A stretch of DNA of 64,000 nt from an uncultured Lachnospiraceae bacterium (GCA_944384025.1 CALWRS010000005.1:50758-114757), one strand, 5' to 3'; shown: positions 55,832 through 64,000, counted from the stretch's first letter. The notes: generated from the sequence alone by a model not told the origin. Translations and numbers: made by a program.

Positions 55832-56404
55832 ATGAAAAAAGAAAAAAAGTTTGATCCTCGCACGTCTACGCTTTTGCTGGCGTGTATGGGGCTGTTTGTT
55901 GCTCTGGAACTGGTGTTTGAGCGCGTATTGGTCATTAACATTGGCAGTACAACGAGGTTTTCGCTGACGTTTGTTCCGCGCGCCATTACCGGGCTTTGTC
56001 TTGGCATTCTTCCGGCGTCGATTGTCGGCGTAGTTGCGGACTTTATCGGAGCGTTTTTGTGGTATGGCAGTGTGAATCCGGGAATTACGCTTGCCGCCGG
56101 TCTTCGCGGTGTTTTGTACGGAACTGCATTCCACAAAAAATGTTCGGTTCCGCGCGCAGTGACGGCCGCTTTTATTAACCAGTTTTTGATTGGCTGGGGG
56201 ATTGTTTCTTTGTCCTTATGCCTGTTTGGCGGCGTGCCTGTTAGCTGGGCGTTCTTTCTAGGACGGCTTCCGCAGTGCGTGAGCATGTTTGTTGTAGAGA
56301 GTATTCTTCTTAGCCTGCTAAGCCAAGGCTTCTTCCCGCAGTTTAAGAAGATGACGGACGCTTACCTTGGCGGCAGAAGAGTTGCGCAAAAGGCGGAAAA
56401 ATAA
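55832..56404 (+). CDS. folT: Folate ECF transporter S component FolT
   Basis: Integral membrane substrate-binding subunit (190 residues) with about six hydrophobic segments: LACMGLFVALELVFERVL, TRFSLTFVPRAITGLCLG, ASIVGVVADFIGAFL, GLRGVLYGTAF and a typical N-terminal TRFSLTF loop. It works with the shared ECF module (EcfA/A'/T), encoded elsewhere. The THF riboswitch in front and folC genes behind make folate the substrate. Its Shine-Dalgarno AAGAAAGGAG is the switchable element. Confidence 0.9.
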   Translation: MKKEKKFDPRTSTLLLACMGLFVALELVFERVLVINIGSTTRFSLTFVPRAITGLCLGILPASIVGVVADFIGAFLWYGSVNPGITLAAGLRGVLYGTAFHKKCSVPRAVTAAFINQFLIGWGIVSLSLCLFGGVPVSWAFFLGRLPQCVSMFVVESILLSLLSQGFFPQFKKMTDAYLGGRRVAQKAEK

Positions 56405-56408
56405 GCGG

Positions 56409-57680
56409 ATGAAATCAATAGACTTCGAACAGGCTGTAGAATTGCTTTGTAATGAGCGCACGCGGGTGTCCAAACCGGGAATTTCCCGCGTGCGGGAGTT
56501 GCTTCATCGCTTAAAAGATCCGCAGAAGGACTGTCCAATCGCACATATTGTCGGAACGAACGGAAAAGGTTCGGTAACAACGATGCTTTCTGCCATATTT
56601 ACGGCGGCAGGGTATCGCGTTGGAGCGATGCTTTCGCCATTTCAGGAAAGCGTTTACGACTACTACCGGATTAATACAGCGCTTGTAAATAAGCAGGAGT
56701 TTTGCCGCGCGGCAGAGCTTGTGACAAAGGAAGCGGAGCAGATGGCGGACGCGCCGACCGAGTTTGAACGCTGTGTTGTCGTGGGATTGCTTTTGTTTGC
56801 TTCCGCAGGCTGCGAAATTGTTTTTTTGGAAGCCGGTATGGGCGGCGGAAACGACGCTACGCACGTAGCCGAGCACGCGCTGCTTACGGTTGTTACGCAT
56901 ATTGCCCTTGATCATACGCAGTGGCTTGGGGATTCGCTTAAAAGCATTCTTCAGGAAAAAATGAGCATTGCCGGAGAGGGTGACTCGGTTCTTCTTTCGC
57001 CAAATTCGCCGCAGGTACAAGCACTAGCAAAAGAAATTGCCGCGCAAAAAAATCAAAAGCTGTACTTTTGTGAAAGGCAGGCGCTTTCGGAAGCGGATGG
57101 GACAGTTTCTTACGGAGATTTTAAAAAGCTGCGCCTTGGTATGGCGGGGCGCTATCAGCATCGAAACTTAGCGGCTGTTCTGGAAGCTCTGCCGCATCTA
57201 AAAAAGAGCGGATTTGTTGTTTCCAAGCAGGCTGTGCGCGAGGGACTAATGCGGGCGGGACTTGCATATCGTTTCCAGATTTGCAGAGAAAACCCTTATT
57301 TAATCTTAGACGGCGGACATAATCCCGACGGCGTAGAAGCGCTTTGCGAATCGCTTGCGCTGCTGCCGGCAAAAGAGCCGTTTTGCGTTGTGACCGGAGT
57401 TATGAAAGACAAAGCGTACGAGCAAATGTACGCGTGTCTTGACGCTTTTTCTGCAGAGTATCTTACGATTTCGCCGGAAAATCCAAGAGCCTTTGACGCT
57501 AAGGAGCTTGCCGCTTATTTAAAGCGTTATAAAAAGCCTGTTGGCGCGGCTGCAGATTACAAGGAAGCGGCGAAATGGATTCGGTCGCGGCTTAACGAGA
57601 ATCGTCCGGTTTTGGTTACCGGAACATTATATATGATGCAGGCACTTATGACTGCATTAAAAGAGGAGCATGTACTTTGA
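56409..57680 (+). CDS. folC: FolC paralogue 1 (folylpolyglutamate synthase family)
   Basis: Mur-ligase-type enzyme (423 residues): VGTNGKGSVTTMLSAIF (P-loop), GAMLSPFQESVYDYYR, FLEAGMGGGNDATHV, HIALDHTQWLGDSLKSILQEKMSI and DGGHNPDGVEAL. Several motif residues differ from the common form (GLGGxxDATN and TNIGLDH), while the Lys of the EK motif is kept. It may have only one of the two FolC activities; the next gene is a more standard copy. The long frame starting at 56367 overlaps folT; ATG 56409 is preferred. Confidence 0.85.
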   Translation: MKSIDFEQAVELLCNERTRVSKPGISRVRELLHRLKDPQKDCPIAHIVGTNGKGSVTTMLSAIFTAAGYRVGAMLSPFQESVYDYYRINTALVNKQEFCRAAELVTKEAEQMADAPTEFERCVVVGLLLFASAGCEIVFLEAGMGGGNDATHVAEHALLTVVTHIALDHTQWLGDSLKSILQEKMSIAGEGDSVLLSPNSPQVQALAKEIAAQKNQKLYFCERQALSEADGTVSYGDFKKLRLGMAGRYQHRNLAAVLEALPHLKKSGFVVSKQAVREGLMRAGLAYRFQICRENPYLILDGGHNPDGVEALCESLALLPAKEPFCVVTGVMKDKAYEQMYACLDAFSAEYLTISPENPRAFDAKELAAYLKRYKKPVGAAADYKEAAKWIRSRLNENRPVLVTGTLYMMQALMTALKEEHVL

Positions 57681-58954
57681 ACTACGAGGAAATGGTTTGC
57701 CGCTTGACATCGAAAAGTTTTTTTTCGCCGTTTGCCGGGCTTTACCGCATGAAAAAGATGATGGATCACTTTGGCAATCCGGAAGAAAAGCTTTCCTTTG
57801 TTCACGTGGCAGGGACGAATGGAAAAGGCTCTGTCTGCGCGATGCTGCACGCTATTTTAAAAGAAGCGGGGTATCGGGTCGGTTTGTTTACTTCTCCGTA
57901 TTTGCGAGATATCCGGGAGAGGATTCAAATATCCGGCGAGTATATTCCAAAAGAAGAGCTTCACGCGATTGGCGAAGAAGTTCTTGGATACGCGGAAAAG
58001 CTGTACGAGCCGCCAAACCAATTCGAGGTATTAACGGCGATTGCACTCATCTATTTTTACAGACAGCAGTGTGACGTCGTTGTATTGGAAACCGGACTTG
58101 GCGGTACGTACGATGCGACAAACATCATCCCCGGTTCGCTTGTCAGCATCATTACCAACATCGGCCTTGACCACTGCGCGGTACTAGGCGATACGATTTC
58201 GCAAATTGCATCGGCCAAAGCAGGGATTATAAAACCGCATGGAAATGTTATTTTGTATCCTTCAAAAAAAGAAGCCCTCGACGTTATAACGACGGTTGCA
58301 ATGAAGCAGAACGCCCGCCTAATCTACGTAGAGAAAAACGATGTTCGCCGCCATCCGACTCCGGAAGACGGTGAAGAGTTTGAATACAAAGGGATGCGCG
58401 TTCGCATTCCCTTGTCCGGAGAGCACCAATGTTATAATTGCGCGGTTGCGCTGGAAGCCGTGCATGTGCTAAATCGCGGCGCGTTTTTCATTAGCGATTC
58501 CGACATGGTGAATGCGCTTTTAGGCGTTTGTTGGCCGGGCCGGCTGCAGCTTGTCCGGCAAAAGCCGCGCATTTACGTAGACGGCGGGCATAATCCGCAG
58601 GGCGTTCGGGCGGCAGTACAATTTTTTCAGGAACGGTTTCCTGACCGGAAGCACTATTATCTGGTTGGGATTTTAAAAGACAAGGATTATCGCCGGATGC
58701 TCCGGACGCTTAAAGAGGATGCCGAAGAGATTTATTTTTTGCGCACCAATCTGTCTCGCGGTTTTTCTGAGGAAGAATGGGAAGCGCTGTGCGACGAATT
58801 CGGTATGCAACCGGTGACGGATTTGTCGAAGCTGTTTCCGGAACTTTTAGCGAAGGTGCCGGAAGATTCTGTGATATGCTGCATTGGGTCGCTGTATTTG
58901 GCAGATACGTTTATCAAATGGGGGATGACCCCCGCAGCTATAGACGGTGCGTGA
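57677..58954 (+). CDS. folC: FolC paralogue 2 (folylpolyglutamate/dihydrofolate synthase)
   Basis: Adds glutamate to folates (425 residues) with canonical motifs: VAGTNGKGSVCAML, GLFTSPYLRDIRERIQI, LETGLGGTYDATNII, TNIGLDHCAVLGDTISQIASAKAGIIK and DGGHNPQGVRAAV. TTG 57677 overlaps the previous stop by 4 bases, with AAGAGGAG 8 bases upstream. Third gene under the THF riboswitch. Confidence 0.92.
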   Translation: MNYEEMVCRLTSKSFFSPFAGLYRMKKMMDHFGNPEEKLSFVHVAGTNGKGSVCAMLHAILKEAGYRVGLFTSPYLRDIRERIQISGEYIPKEELHAIGEEVLGYAEKLYEPPNQFEVLTAIALIYFYRQQCDVVVLETGLGGTYDATNIIPGSLVSIITNIGLDHCAVLGDTISQIASAKAGIIKPHGNVILYPSKKEALDVITTVAMKQNARLIYVEKNDVRRHPTPEDGEEFEYKGMRVRIPLSGEHQCYNCAVALEAVHVLNRGAFFISDSDMVNALLGVCWPGRLQLVRQKPRIYVDGGHNPQGVRAAVQFFQERFPDRKHYYLVGILKDKDYRRMLRTLKEDAEEIYFLRTNLSRGFSEEEWEALCDEFGMQPVTDLSKLFPELLAKVPEDSVICCIGSLYLADTFIKWGMTPAAIDGA

Positions 58955-58994
58955 AACTAACTTGTATCAGCGGTGAAAGTCGGGAGGTTTTTAC

Positions 58995-60833
58995 ATGGAC
59001 GAACAAAAAACAGAAAAAATCGACGAGAGCAACGTAGAAAACGTAGAAAATGTAGAAGAAGCAGCGACGCCCGAGCAGCCGAAAAAAAAGGAAAGAGTCT
59101 GCCTGGCTGTACCGGTTTTTCTCGTTATTTTGTTTCTTTGCATTACGGGAGGCTGGCTGATTGGCCGTCAGATTGAACGCAGCAAAGAGACAGAAGGAAT
59201 CGTGCAAGGCGTAGTTACGGAAGGCCCCACGGGTACGCTTACGCCTACGAATACGCCGGAAGGGACGCTTAAGCCAACGAATGCGCCGGAAGGTACGCTT
59301 ACGCCAACGAATGCGCCGGAAGGTACGCTTACGCCAACGAATGCGCCGGAAGGTACGCTTACGCCAACGGATACGCCGGAGGGGACGCTTACGCCTACAC
59401 AAGGGCAGACGGGGACACTTTTGCCTACGAAAAAACCGACGAGCACGCCAAAGCCTACAAGCAAGCCGGAGAATACGCCGACACCCGGCAGCGACAGCGC
59501 GGAGACTCCAGTGGCGCAGCACGGCGCACTCTCTGTTAAGGGCGCTAAGCTCGTAGATAAAAACGGGGATGTTTATCAGCTTCGCGGCGTTAGCACGCAC
59601 GGTTTGCAATGGTTTCCGCAGTATGTAAATAAAGCGGCGTTTCAGACGCTTCGCGACGAGTGGAACTGCAACGTTGTACGTCTTGCCATGTACACAGCGG
59701 AGAGCGGCTATTGCGAAGGCGCAGACAAAACCGAGATGAAAAAGCTCGTGAAAAACGGCGTGAATTACGCAACTGAGCTTGGCTTGTATGTCATTATCGA
59801 CTGGCACGTTTTAAACGACAGAGACCCAAACAAGTACAAATCCGAAGCCATTGCCTTTTTTGAAGAGATGGCAAAGGAATACAAAAATCATGTCAATGTC
59901 ATTTACGAAATTTGCAACGAACCAAATAGCGGCGTTGGCTGGAGTTCAATCAAAAGCTACGCGGAGGATGTAATTTCGGCAATCCGCGCTATTGATACGG
60001 ACGCTGTGATTATTGTCGGAACGCCTAACTGGAGCCAGCAGGTGGACGAAGCTGCGGCGGATCCGATTACCGGAGAGAAGAACATTATGTATGCGCTGCA
60101 TTTTTATGCGGGAACGCACAAAGACGACTTGCGCAACAAGATGATTCGCGCCGCAAAAGCGGGACTTCCTATTTTCTGCTCAGAGTTTGGAATCAGCGAC
60201 GCATCTGGAAACGGCAGCTTAGATATCGAATCCGGCAATAAGTGGATTGCGATTATGGACGAGCTAGATATCAGCTACGTTTGCTGGAACCTTGCAAACA
60301 AAAGCGAGTCTTCGTCACTTTTAAAGAGCAGCTGCAAAAAAACGGCCGGTTGGGCGGAAAACGAAATTTCCGAGCAGGGAAAATGGCTGATTCAAGTATT
60401 AAAAGGGACGCTTGAAGGCCTTGGAAATATTGACGGAGAAGAGCTTGTAGAAAATGCGGAAAACGGCGGCACAGGCCAAGCCGCAGATGTTCCGGAAGCC
60501 ATTTCCTACGAGAAGACGTCCGGCGGATTTCGGATTCAGATTGATGCAAGCAATACTTGGAGCAGTGCGGACGGATGTTTTTATCAGCTGGCTCCCGTTC
60601 TTTTCAATCAAAAGGGAAGCGCTGTTTCCGACTGGAAACTAACCGTCGTCTTTGATCAGGAAATTTCGGTTACGGAATGCTGGGGCTGTGAAACGTCTGT
60701 TTCCGGGAAAACGCTTACGATCACGCCGCTTTCGTATACGGCAAATATAGAAAACGGTACGACCATGAATAACTTAGGACTTATTATTTCGGCGAAGCAG
60801 GAAGTCACTATTCGGCAGGCTTCTTGTGAATAA
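58995..60833 (+). CDS. Membrane-anchored GH5 endoglucanase with repeat linker
   Basis: A 612-residue cell-surface glycoside hydrolase. A charged cytoplasmic N-terminus (1-35) and one membrane helix (36-57) form a type II anchor. A repeat linker of 10-residue GTLTPTNAPE units follows (80-145). The GH5 domain (about 170-470) has QLRGVSTHGLQWFP, VVRLAMYT, IIDWHVLNDRDPN, the acid/base Glu309 in ICNEPNS, ALHFYAGTH and nucleophile Glu397 in FCSEFGIS. The C-terminal 110 residues (from IQIDASNTWSSADG) resemble a CBM2-like cellulose-binding sandwich; this last call is tentative. GGGAGG precedes the ATG. Confidence 0.9.
   Translation: MDEQKTEKIDESNVENVENVEEAATPEQPKKKERVCLAVPVFLVILFLCITGGWLIGRQIERSKETEGIVQGVVTEGPTGTLTPTNTPEGTLKPTNAPEGTLTPTNAPEGTLTPTNAPEGTLTPTDTPEGTLTPTQGQTGTLLPTKKPTSTPKPTSKPENTPTPGSDSAETPVAQHGALSVKGAKLVDKNGDVYQLRGVSTHGLQWFPQYVNKAAFQTLRDEWNCNVVRLAMYTAESGYCEGADKTEMKKLVKNGVNYATELGLYVIIDWHVLNDRDPNKYKSEAIAFFEEMAKEYKNHVNVIYEICNEPNSGVGWSSIKSYAEDVISAIRAIDTDAVIIVGTPNWSQQVDEAAADPITGEKNIMYALHFYAGTHKDDLRNKMIRAAKAGLPIFCSEFGISDASGNGSLDIESGNKWIAIMDELDISYVCWNLANKSESSSLLKSSCKKTAGWAENEISEQGKWLIQVLKGTLEGLGNIDGEELVENAENGGTGQAADVPEAISYEKTSGGFRIQIDASNTWSSADGCFYQLAPVLFNQKGSAVSDWKLTVVFDQEISVTECWGCETSVSGKTLTITPLSYTANIENGTTMNNLGLIISAKQEVTIRQASCE
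59232..59411 (+). repeat. 30-base tandem repeat in the GH5 linker
   Basis: Six units of 30 bases (GGTACGCTTACGCCAACGAA plus TGCGCCGGAA) coding GTLTPTNAPE; units 3 and 4 are identical in DNA, unit 6 is decayed and a partial seventh follows. Confidence 0.92.
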
Positions 60834-60867
60834 GAATACTTAAGATTGATTCAAAAAGAAAAAAAGC

Positions 60868-60896
60868 TGGATATTGTCCGCAGCCTGTGCTATAAT
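60868..60896 (+). promoter_or_regulatory. Promoter of pnp
   Basis: TGGATA at 60868-60873 and perfect TATAAT at 60891-60896, spacer 17. The start would fall near 60902, leaving a leader of about 180 bases. Confidence 0.65.
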
Positions 60897-60927
60897 TCAA
60901 GTTGGTGCTTCTTGTGCCAACTTGAAT
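60895..60927 (+). repeat. 11-bp perfect inverted repeat over the pnp promoter
   Basis: ATTCAAGTTGG at 60895-60905 and CCAACTTGAAT at 60917-60927, with a centre that can add G-U pairs. It overlaps the -10 box and the start site. It could be an operator or the terminator of the GH5 transcript (TTTATTCTTT follows). Confidence 0.75.
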
Positions 60928-60962
60928 GCTTTATTCTTTAGCAGAAGCAGTTTCCGTAACTT

Positions 60963-61000
60963 CTGAAAAGGGCATATGCGACGGTATGTGCATTTTTCAG
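60963..61000 (+). other. Hairpin in the pnp leader
   Basis: CTGAAAA (60963-60969) pairs with TTTTCAG (60994-61000); inside, GCATAT pairs with ATGTGC. A second small stem GCGGA/TCCGC lies near 61049-61068, just before the ribosome site. In enterobacteria pnp is autoregulated through RNase III cleavage of a leader stem; a similar role here is only inference. Confidence 0.5.
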
Positions 61001-61082
61001 TTGTTGCGGCAGCTTCGCTAAAGTCGGTACGGGAAGCAAAATGAGAGGGCGGATGCAGGAGTGTCCGCAGAATGGAGGATTT

Positions 61083-63167
61083 ATGTACAAAAGTTTTTCA
61101 ATGGAACTTGCAGGAAGAACGCTGACCGTTGACATTGACCGCGTAGCTAAGCAGGCGAACGGTGCCGCGTTTATGCATTACGGAGATACGACGGTGCTTT
61201 CTACCGCTACGGCGTCGGAAAAGCCCAGAGACGGGATTGACTTCTTCCCGCTTAGCGTAGAGTACGAAGAAAAACTGTATGCTGCCGGAAAAATTCCCGG
61301 CGGATTTAACAAAAGAGAAGGAAAAGCAAGCGAAAACGCGATTTTGACATCCCGCGTTATTGACCGTCCTATGCGTCCGCTGTTCCCGAAGGATTACAGA
61401 AACGACGTAACGTTAAATAACATGGTTATGAGCGTAGACCCGCAATGTGCGCCGGAAATTACGGCTATGCTTGGCTCTGCGATTGCTGTAGCCGTATCGG
61501 ACATCCCGTTTGACGGTCCGTGCGCGATGACGCAGATGGGCATTGTAGACGGCGAGTTTGTCGTTAACCCCACTACGGAGCAGAAAAACGTATCGACGCT
61601 TGCGCTTACGGTTGCATCGACAAGAGAAAAAGTAATCATGATTGAAGCCGGCGCAAAGGAAATTTCGGACGAAGTTATGATCGAAGCCATTTACAAGGCG
61701 CACGAAGTGAACCAGACGATTATCGCTTTTATTGACCGAATTGTAGCGGAGTGCGGAAAGCCGAAGCATAGTTATACAAGCTGCGCAATTCCAGAAGAAT
61801 TGTTTGCGGCTATTAAAGAAATTGTTCCGCCGGAGCAGATGGAAGAGGCTGTATTTACCGACGTAAAGCAGGTTCGAGAAGAAAATATCCGCGTGATTAA
61901 GGAAAAACTTGCGGAAGCTTTTGCAGAAAACGAAGAGTGGCTTGCGCTTATCGACGAGGCCGTATACCAATATCAGAAAAAGACGGTTCGTAAGATGATC
62001 CTTAAAGATCACAAGAGACCGGACGGACGTGCCATTACGCAGATTCGTCCGCTTGCCGCGGAAGTGGATATTATCCCCAGAGTGCATGGTTCCGCTATGT
62101 TTACGAGAGGACAAACACAGATTTGTACCGTAACTACGCTTGCTCCGCTTAGCGAAGCGCAGCGCTTAGACGGACTGGATACAACGGAAGTCAGCAAGCG
62201 CTACATGCATCACTACAACTTCCCGTCCTACTCTGTAGGAGAGACGAAAGTTTCTCGTGGCCCGGGAAGAAGAGAAATCGGGCACGGCGCATTAGCGGAA
62301 AGAGCGCTGATTCCGGTACTGCCAAGCGAGGAGGAATTCCCGTACGCAATTCGTACCGTTTCCGAGACGTTTGAATCCAACGGTTCCACTTCGCAGGCTT
62401 CCGTTTGCGCATCGACGATGTCGCTTATGGCTGCCGGTGTTCCGATCAAAAAACCGGTTGCAGGAATTAGCTGCGGTTTGGTAACCGGAGAAACCGACGA
62501 CGATTACATCGTACTTACCGACATTCAGGGGTTGGAAGATTTCTTTGGCGATATGGACTTTAAAGTTGCGGGAACAAGGGACGGCATTACCGCAATCCAG
62601 ATGGACATTAAAATTCACGGTCTGACAAGACAAATCGTAGAGGAAGCGATTCGCCGCACGCACGAAGCTCGTCTTTTCATTATGGACGGCGTTATGAAGG
62701 ATGCGATCGCTGCGCCAAGACCTTCCGTAAACGCTTACGCGCCGAAGATTATTCAGATTCAGATTGACCCTGCGAAGATCGGCGAAGTAGTTGGACAAAG
62801 AGGAAAGACCATCAACGCGATTATTGAGCAGACTGGTGTGAAGATTGACATTACCGACGACGGTGCGGTTTCGATTTGCGGAACCGACGCTGAGGCGATG
62901 GCAAAGGCGCAGAAATTAATCGAGATTATCGTTACGGATTTCGAAGAGGGAATGGTGCTTGAAGGCAAGGTTGTCAGCATCAAAGACTTCGGCGCATTTT
63001 TGGAATTTGCACCGGGCAAGGAAGCGATGGTTCATATTTCTAAAATTGCGAAAGAGCGCATTAACCGCGTAGAAGACGTTTTGACGCTTGGCGATGTCGT
63101 TCGCGCAGTTTGTCTTGGAAAAGACAAGATGGGAAGAATTAGTTTCTCTATCAAAGATGTAAAGTAA
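61083..63167 (+). CDS. pnp: Polynucleotide phosphorylase
   Basis: Phosphorolytic 3'-5' exoribonuclease (694 residues). Two RNase PH domains: RTLTVDIDRVAKQANGAAF, GFNKREGKASENAILTSRVIDRPMRPLFP and the second with RPDGRAITQIRPL, TRGQTQICTVTTL and YNFPSYSVGETKVSRGPGRREIGHGAL. Then KH (GKTINAIIEQTGVKIDI) and S1 (GKVVSIKDFGAFLEF) domains. ATG 61083 follows GGAGGA at 61075; an ATG at 61041 has no site. The rpsO neighbour of many bacteria is 5.5 kb upstream here. Confidence 0.97.
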   Translation: MYKSFSMELAGRTLTVDIDRVAKQANGAAFMHYGDTTVLSTATASEKPRDGIDFFPLSVEYEEKLYAAGKIPGGFNKREGKASENAILTSRVIDRPMRPLFPKDYRNDVTLNNMVMSVDPQCAPEITAMLGSAIAVAVSDIPFDGPCAMTQMGIVDGEFVVNPTTEQKNVSTLALTVASTREKVIMIEAGAKEISDEVMIEAIYKAHEVNQTIIAFIDRIVAECGKPKHSYTSCAIPEELFAAIKEIVPPEQMEEAVFTDVKQVREENIRVIKEKLAEAFAENEEWLALIDEAVYQYQKKTVRKMILKDHKRPDGRAITQIRPLAAEVDIIPRVHGSAMFTRGQTQICTVTTLAPLSEAQRLDGLDTTEVSKRYMHHYNFPSYSVGETKVSRGPGRREIGHGALAERALIPVLPSEEEFPYAIRTVSETFESNGSTSQASVCASTMSLMAAGVPIKKPVAGISCGLVTGETDDDYIVLTDIQGLEDFFGDMDFKVAGTRDGITAIQMDIKIHGLTRQIVEEAIRRTHEARLFIMDGVMKDAIAAPRPSVNAYAPKIIQIQIDPAKIGEVVGQRGKTINAIIEQTGVKIDITDDGAVSICGTDAEAMAKAQKLIEIIVTDFEEGMVLEGKVVSIKDFGAFLEFAPGKEAMVHISKIAKERINRVEDVLTLGDVVRAVCLGKDKMGRISFSIKDVK

Positions 63168-63180
63168 AGAAACTACTGTT

Positions 63181-63238
63181 GTAAGAAAAGAAGGCATCAT
63201 AGCCATGGAAATACTTCCGGATATGATGCCTTTCTTAC
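63181..63238 (+). terminator. Terminator-like stem behind pnp
   Basis: GTAAGAAA (63181-63188) plus GGCATCATA (63193-63201) pair with TATGATGCC (63222-63230) and TTTCTTAC (63231-63238), a 17-pair stem with a 4-base bulge and 20-base loop. There is no T run after it, so termination is only probable; it may instead be a protein- or RNA-level control site of the next gene. Confidence 0.45.
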
Positions 63239-63266
63239 CATACAGTACCTATGGGGGAGGTAGCAG

Positions 63267-64000
63267 ATGAAAAAGACAATGACGTACCACGAAAACGCCG
63301 CCGTACTGCATGTCAATACGGAAGCGGACCACAACTATTTTATCCCTTTTGCAAAGGAGCAGGATCCGTTTTTGCAAAGAGAGGAATCGAAGCGTTTTCA
63401 GCTGTTAAACGGAGAATGGGATTTTGCTTATTACGAAAGCTTCTTCGATATGGATGAGAACTTTCTGAACCGTCCCTTCGAAGAGAAAATACCGGTGCCC
63501 TCCTGCATTCAGCTGCAGGGCTACGACCAGCTGCAATACGTAAACGTGCGCTATCCGATTCCTTACCAGCCGCCGTTTGTCCCGTCGGACAATCCGGTTG
63601 CCGTGTATCACCGCACGGTGGAATACGAGCCGGACGGCGATGAGATTTACTTGGTATTTGAAGGGGTTGACAGCTGCTTTTATTTGTTTGTAAACGGCCG
63701 CCTTCACGGCTACAGTCAAGTTTCGCACGGAACGAGCGAATTTCGGATGAACGACGCGCTGATTCCCGGAACGAACCATATTACGGTAGCTGTGTTAAAG
63801 TGGTGTGACGGAACGTATTTAGAGGATCAGGATAAGTTTCGTTATACCGGCATTTTCCGTGACGTCTATCTTTTAAAGCGCGAGCCGGAACATATTACCG
63901 GGTATCAAGTGCAGTGCTCGCTTTCTTTAGAGGAGCAAAAGGCAGGTATCCATGTGCAGATTTTTGGAACGTCTTGCGCAAGCATTTCTCTTTATGACCC
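63267..64000 (+). CDS. lacZ: Beta-galactosidase, GH2 family (5' part, cut by window edge)
   Basis: An open frame of 244 codons runs off the right edge. ATG 63267 follows GGGGGAGG at 63253-63260. The N-terminal sugar-binding domain of GH2 is clear: FQLLNGEWDFAYYES, VPSCIQLQGYDQLQYVNVRYPIPYQPP, FEGVDSCFYLFVNGRLHGYSQ and the diagnostic KWCDGTYLEDQDKFRYTGIFRDVYLL. The catalytic barrel lies beyond the window. Hydrolysis of lactose or plant beta-galactosides is expected. Confidence 0.9.
   Translation, partial: MKKTMTYHENAAVLHVNTEADHNYFIPFAKEQDPFLQREESKRFQLLNGEWDFAYYESFFDMDENFLNRPFEEKIPVPSCIQLQGYDQLQYVNVRYPIPYQPPFVPSDNPVAVYHRTVEYEPDGDEIYLVFEGVDSCFYLFVNGRLHGYSQVSHGTSEFRMNDALIPGTNHITVAVLKWCDGTYLEDQDKFRYTGIFRDVYLLKREPEHITGYQVQCSLSLEEQKAGIHVQIFGTSCASISLYD

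Noticed and set aside
63251-63457. A separate small protein at 63251-63457
   Set aside because: It is out of frame with the clear beta-galactosidase frame starting at 63267 and shows no recognisable family.

Overview
The window reads as one stretch of a low-to-mid GC, Gram-positive, anaerobic endospore former of the class Clostridia, most likely a Lachnospiraceae-type gut or fibre-degrading bacterium. The reasons are the HrcA/CIRCE heat-shock operon, RNase J, RecU, IreB, an LCP protein, the sporulation sigma factor SigK, the Firmicutes rimP-nusA-rnpM-ylxQ-infB order, a THF riboswitch in front of folT, a sortase-type CnaB adhesin and a GH5 endoglucanase. The family assignment is inference. Nearly every gene lies on the + strand, and the genes form long, tightly packed operons with many 4-base ATGA overlaps. 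I see no insertion sequence, prophage, CRISPR array or plasmid feature.

Layout. (1) 1-10 kb: a sugar-phosphate isomerase-like TIM barrel, then a promoter and CIRCE operator driving hrcA-grpE-dnaK-dnaJ, continuing into prmA, rsmE, a cysteine desulfurase and thiI. (2) 10-17 kb: a minus-strand HPr-like protein without the active-site His; mtaB; then ireB-ruvX-DUF1292-rnj-(short MltG-like)-trmR-trhP. (3) 17-22.5 kb: sigK, two CBM9-type secreted proteins and two tandem 514-residue MutS-like ATPases. (4) 22.5-35.4 kb: tRNA-Leu on the minus strand; an anti-sigma-like membrane protein, polA and coaE; then an operon of metallo-hydrolase, ACT, PFL, LCP, small alarmone synthetase, rsmF, an RsuA-HAD fusion, an RluA enzyme and recU. 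(5) 35.4-40.5 kb: histidine genes hisZ-G-D-B and a HisF-like/HisIE fusion. (6) 40.5-49.4 kb: rimP-nusA-rnpM-ylxQ-infB-rbfA-nrnA-truB-ribF and a small membrane protein. (7) 49.4-55.2 kb: one large repeat-rich cell-wall adhesin. (8) 55.2-64 kb: rpsO; THF riboswitch-folT-folC-folC; a membrane-anchored GH5 enzyme; pnp; and the 5' part of a GH2 beta-galactosidase cut by the window edge.

The genes share a few themes. Protein folding and heat shock open the window. Translation and RNA modification run through it: rsmE, thiI with its sulfur donor, mtaB, trmR with trhP, rsmF, three pseudouridine synthases, rimP/infB/rbfA and pnp/rnj/nrnA. A surface and fibre theme appears in the CBM9 proteins, the CnaB adhesin, GH5 and beta-galactosidase; three of these surface proteins carry Thr/Pro-rich repeat linkers.

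The least ordinary items are the twin MutS-like ATPases with an Asn-Glu Walker B, the RsuA-HAD fusion, the HisF-like domain on HisIE, the CnaB protein whose modules and linkers have been copied within the gene, a 39-residue tandem repeat in IF-2, a SigK with no visible pro-sequence coupled to a CBM9 lipoprotein, and the His-less HPr. No stretch above 300 bases lacks a gene; the longer gaps (55575-55831 and 60834-61082) hold a terminator plus riboswitch and the pnp promoter and leader.
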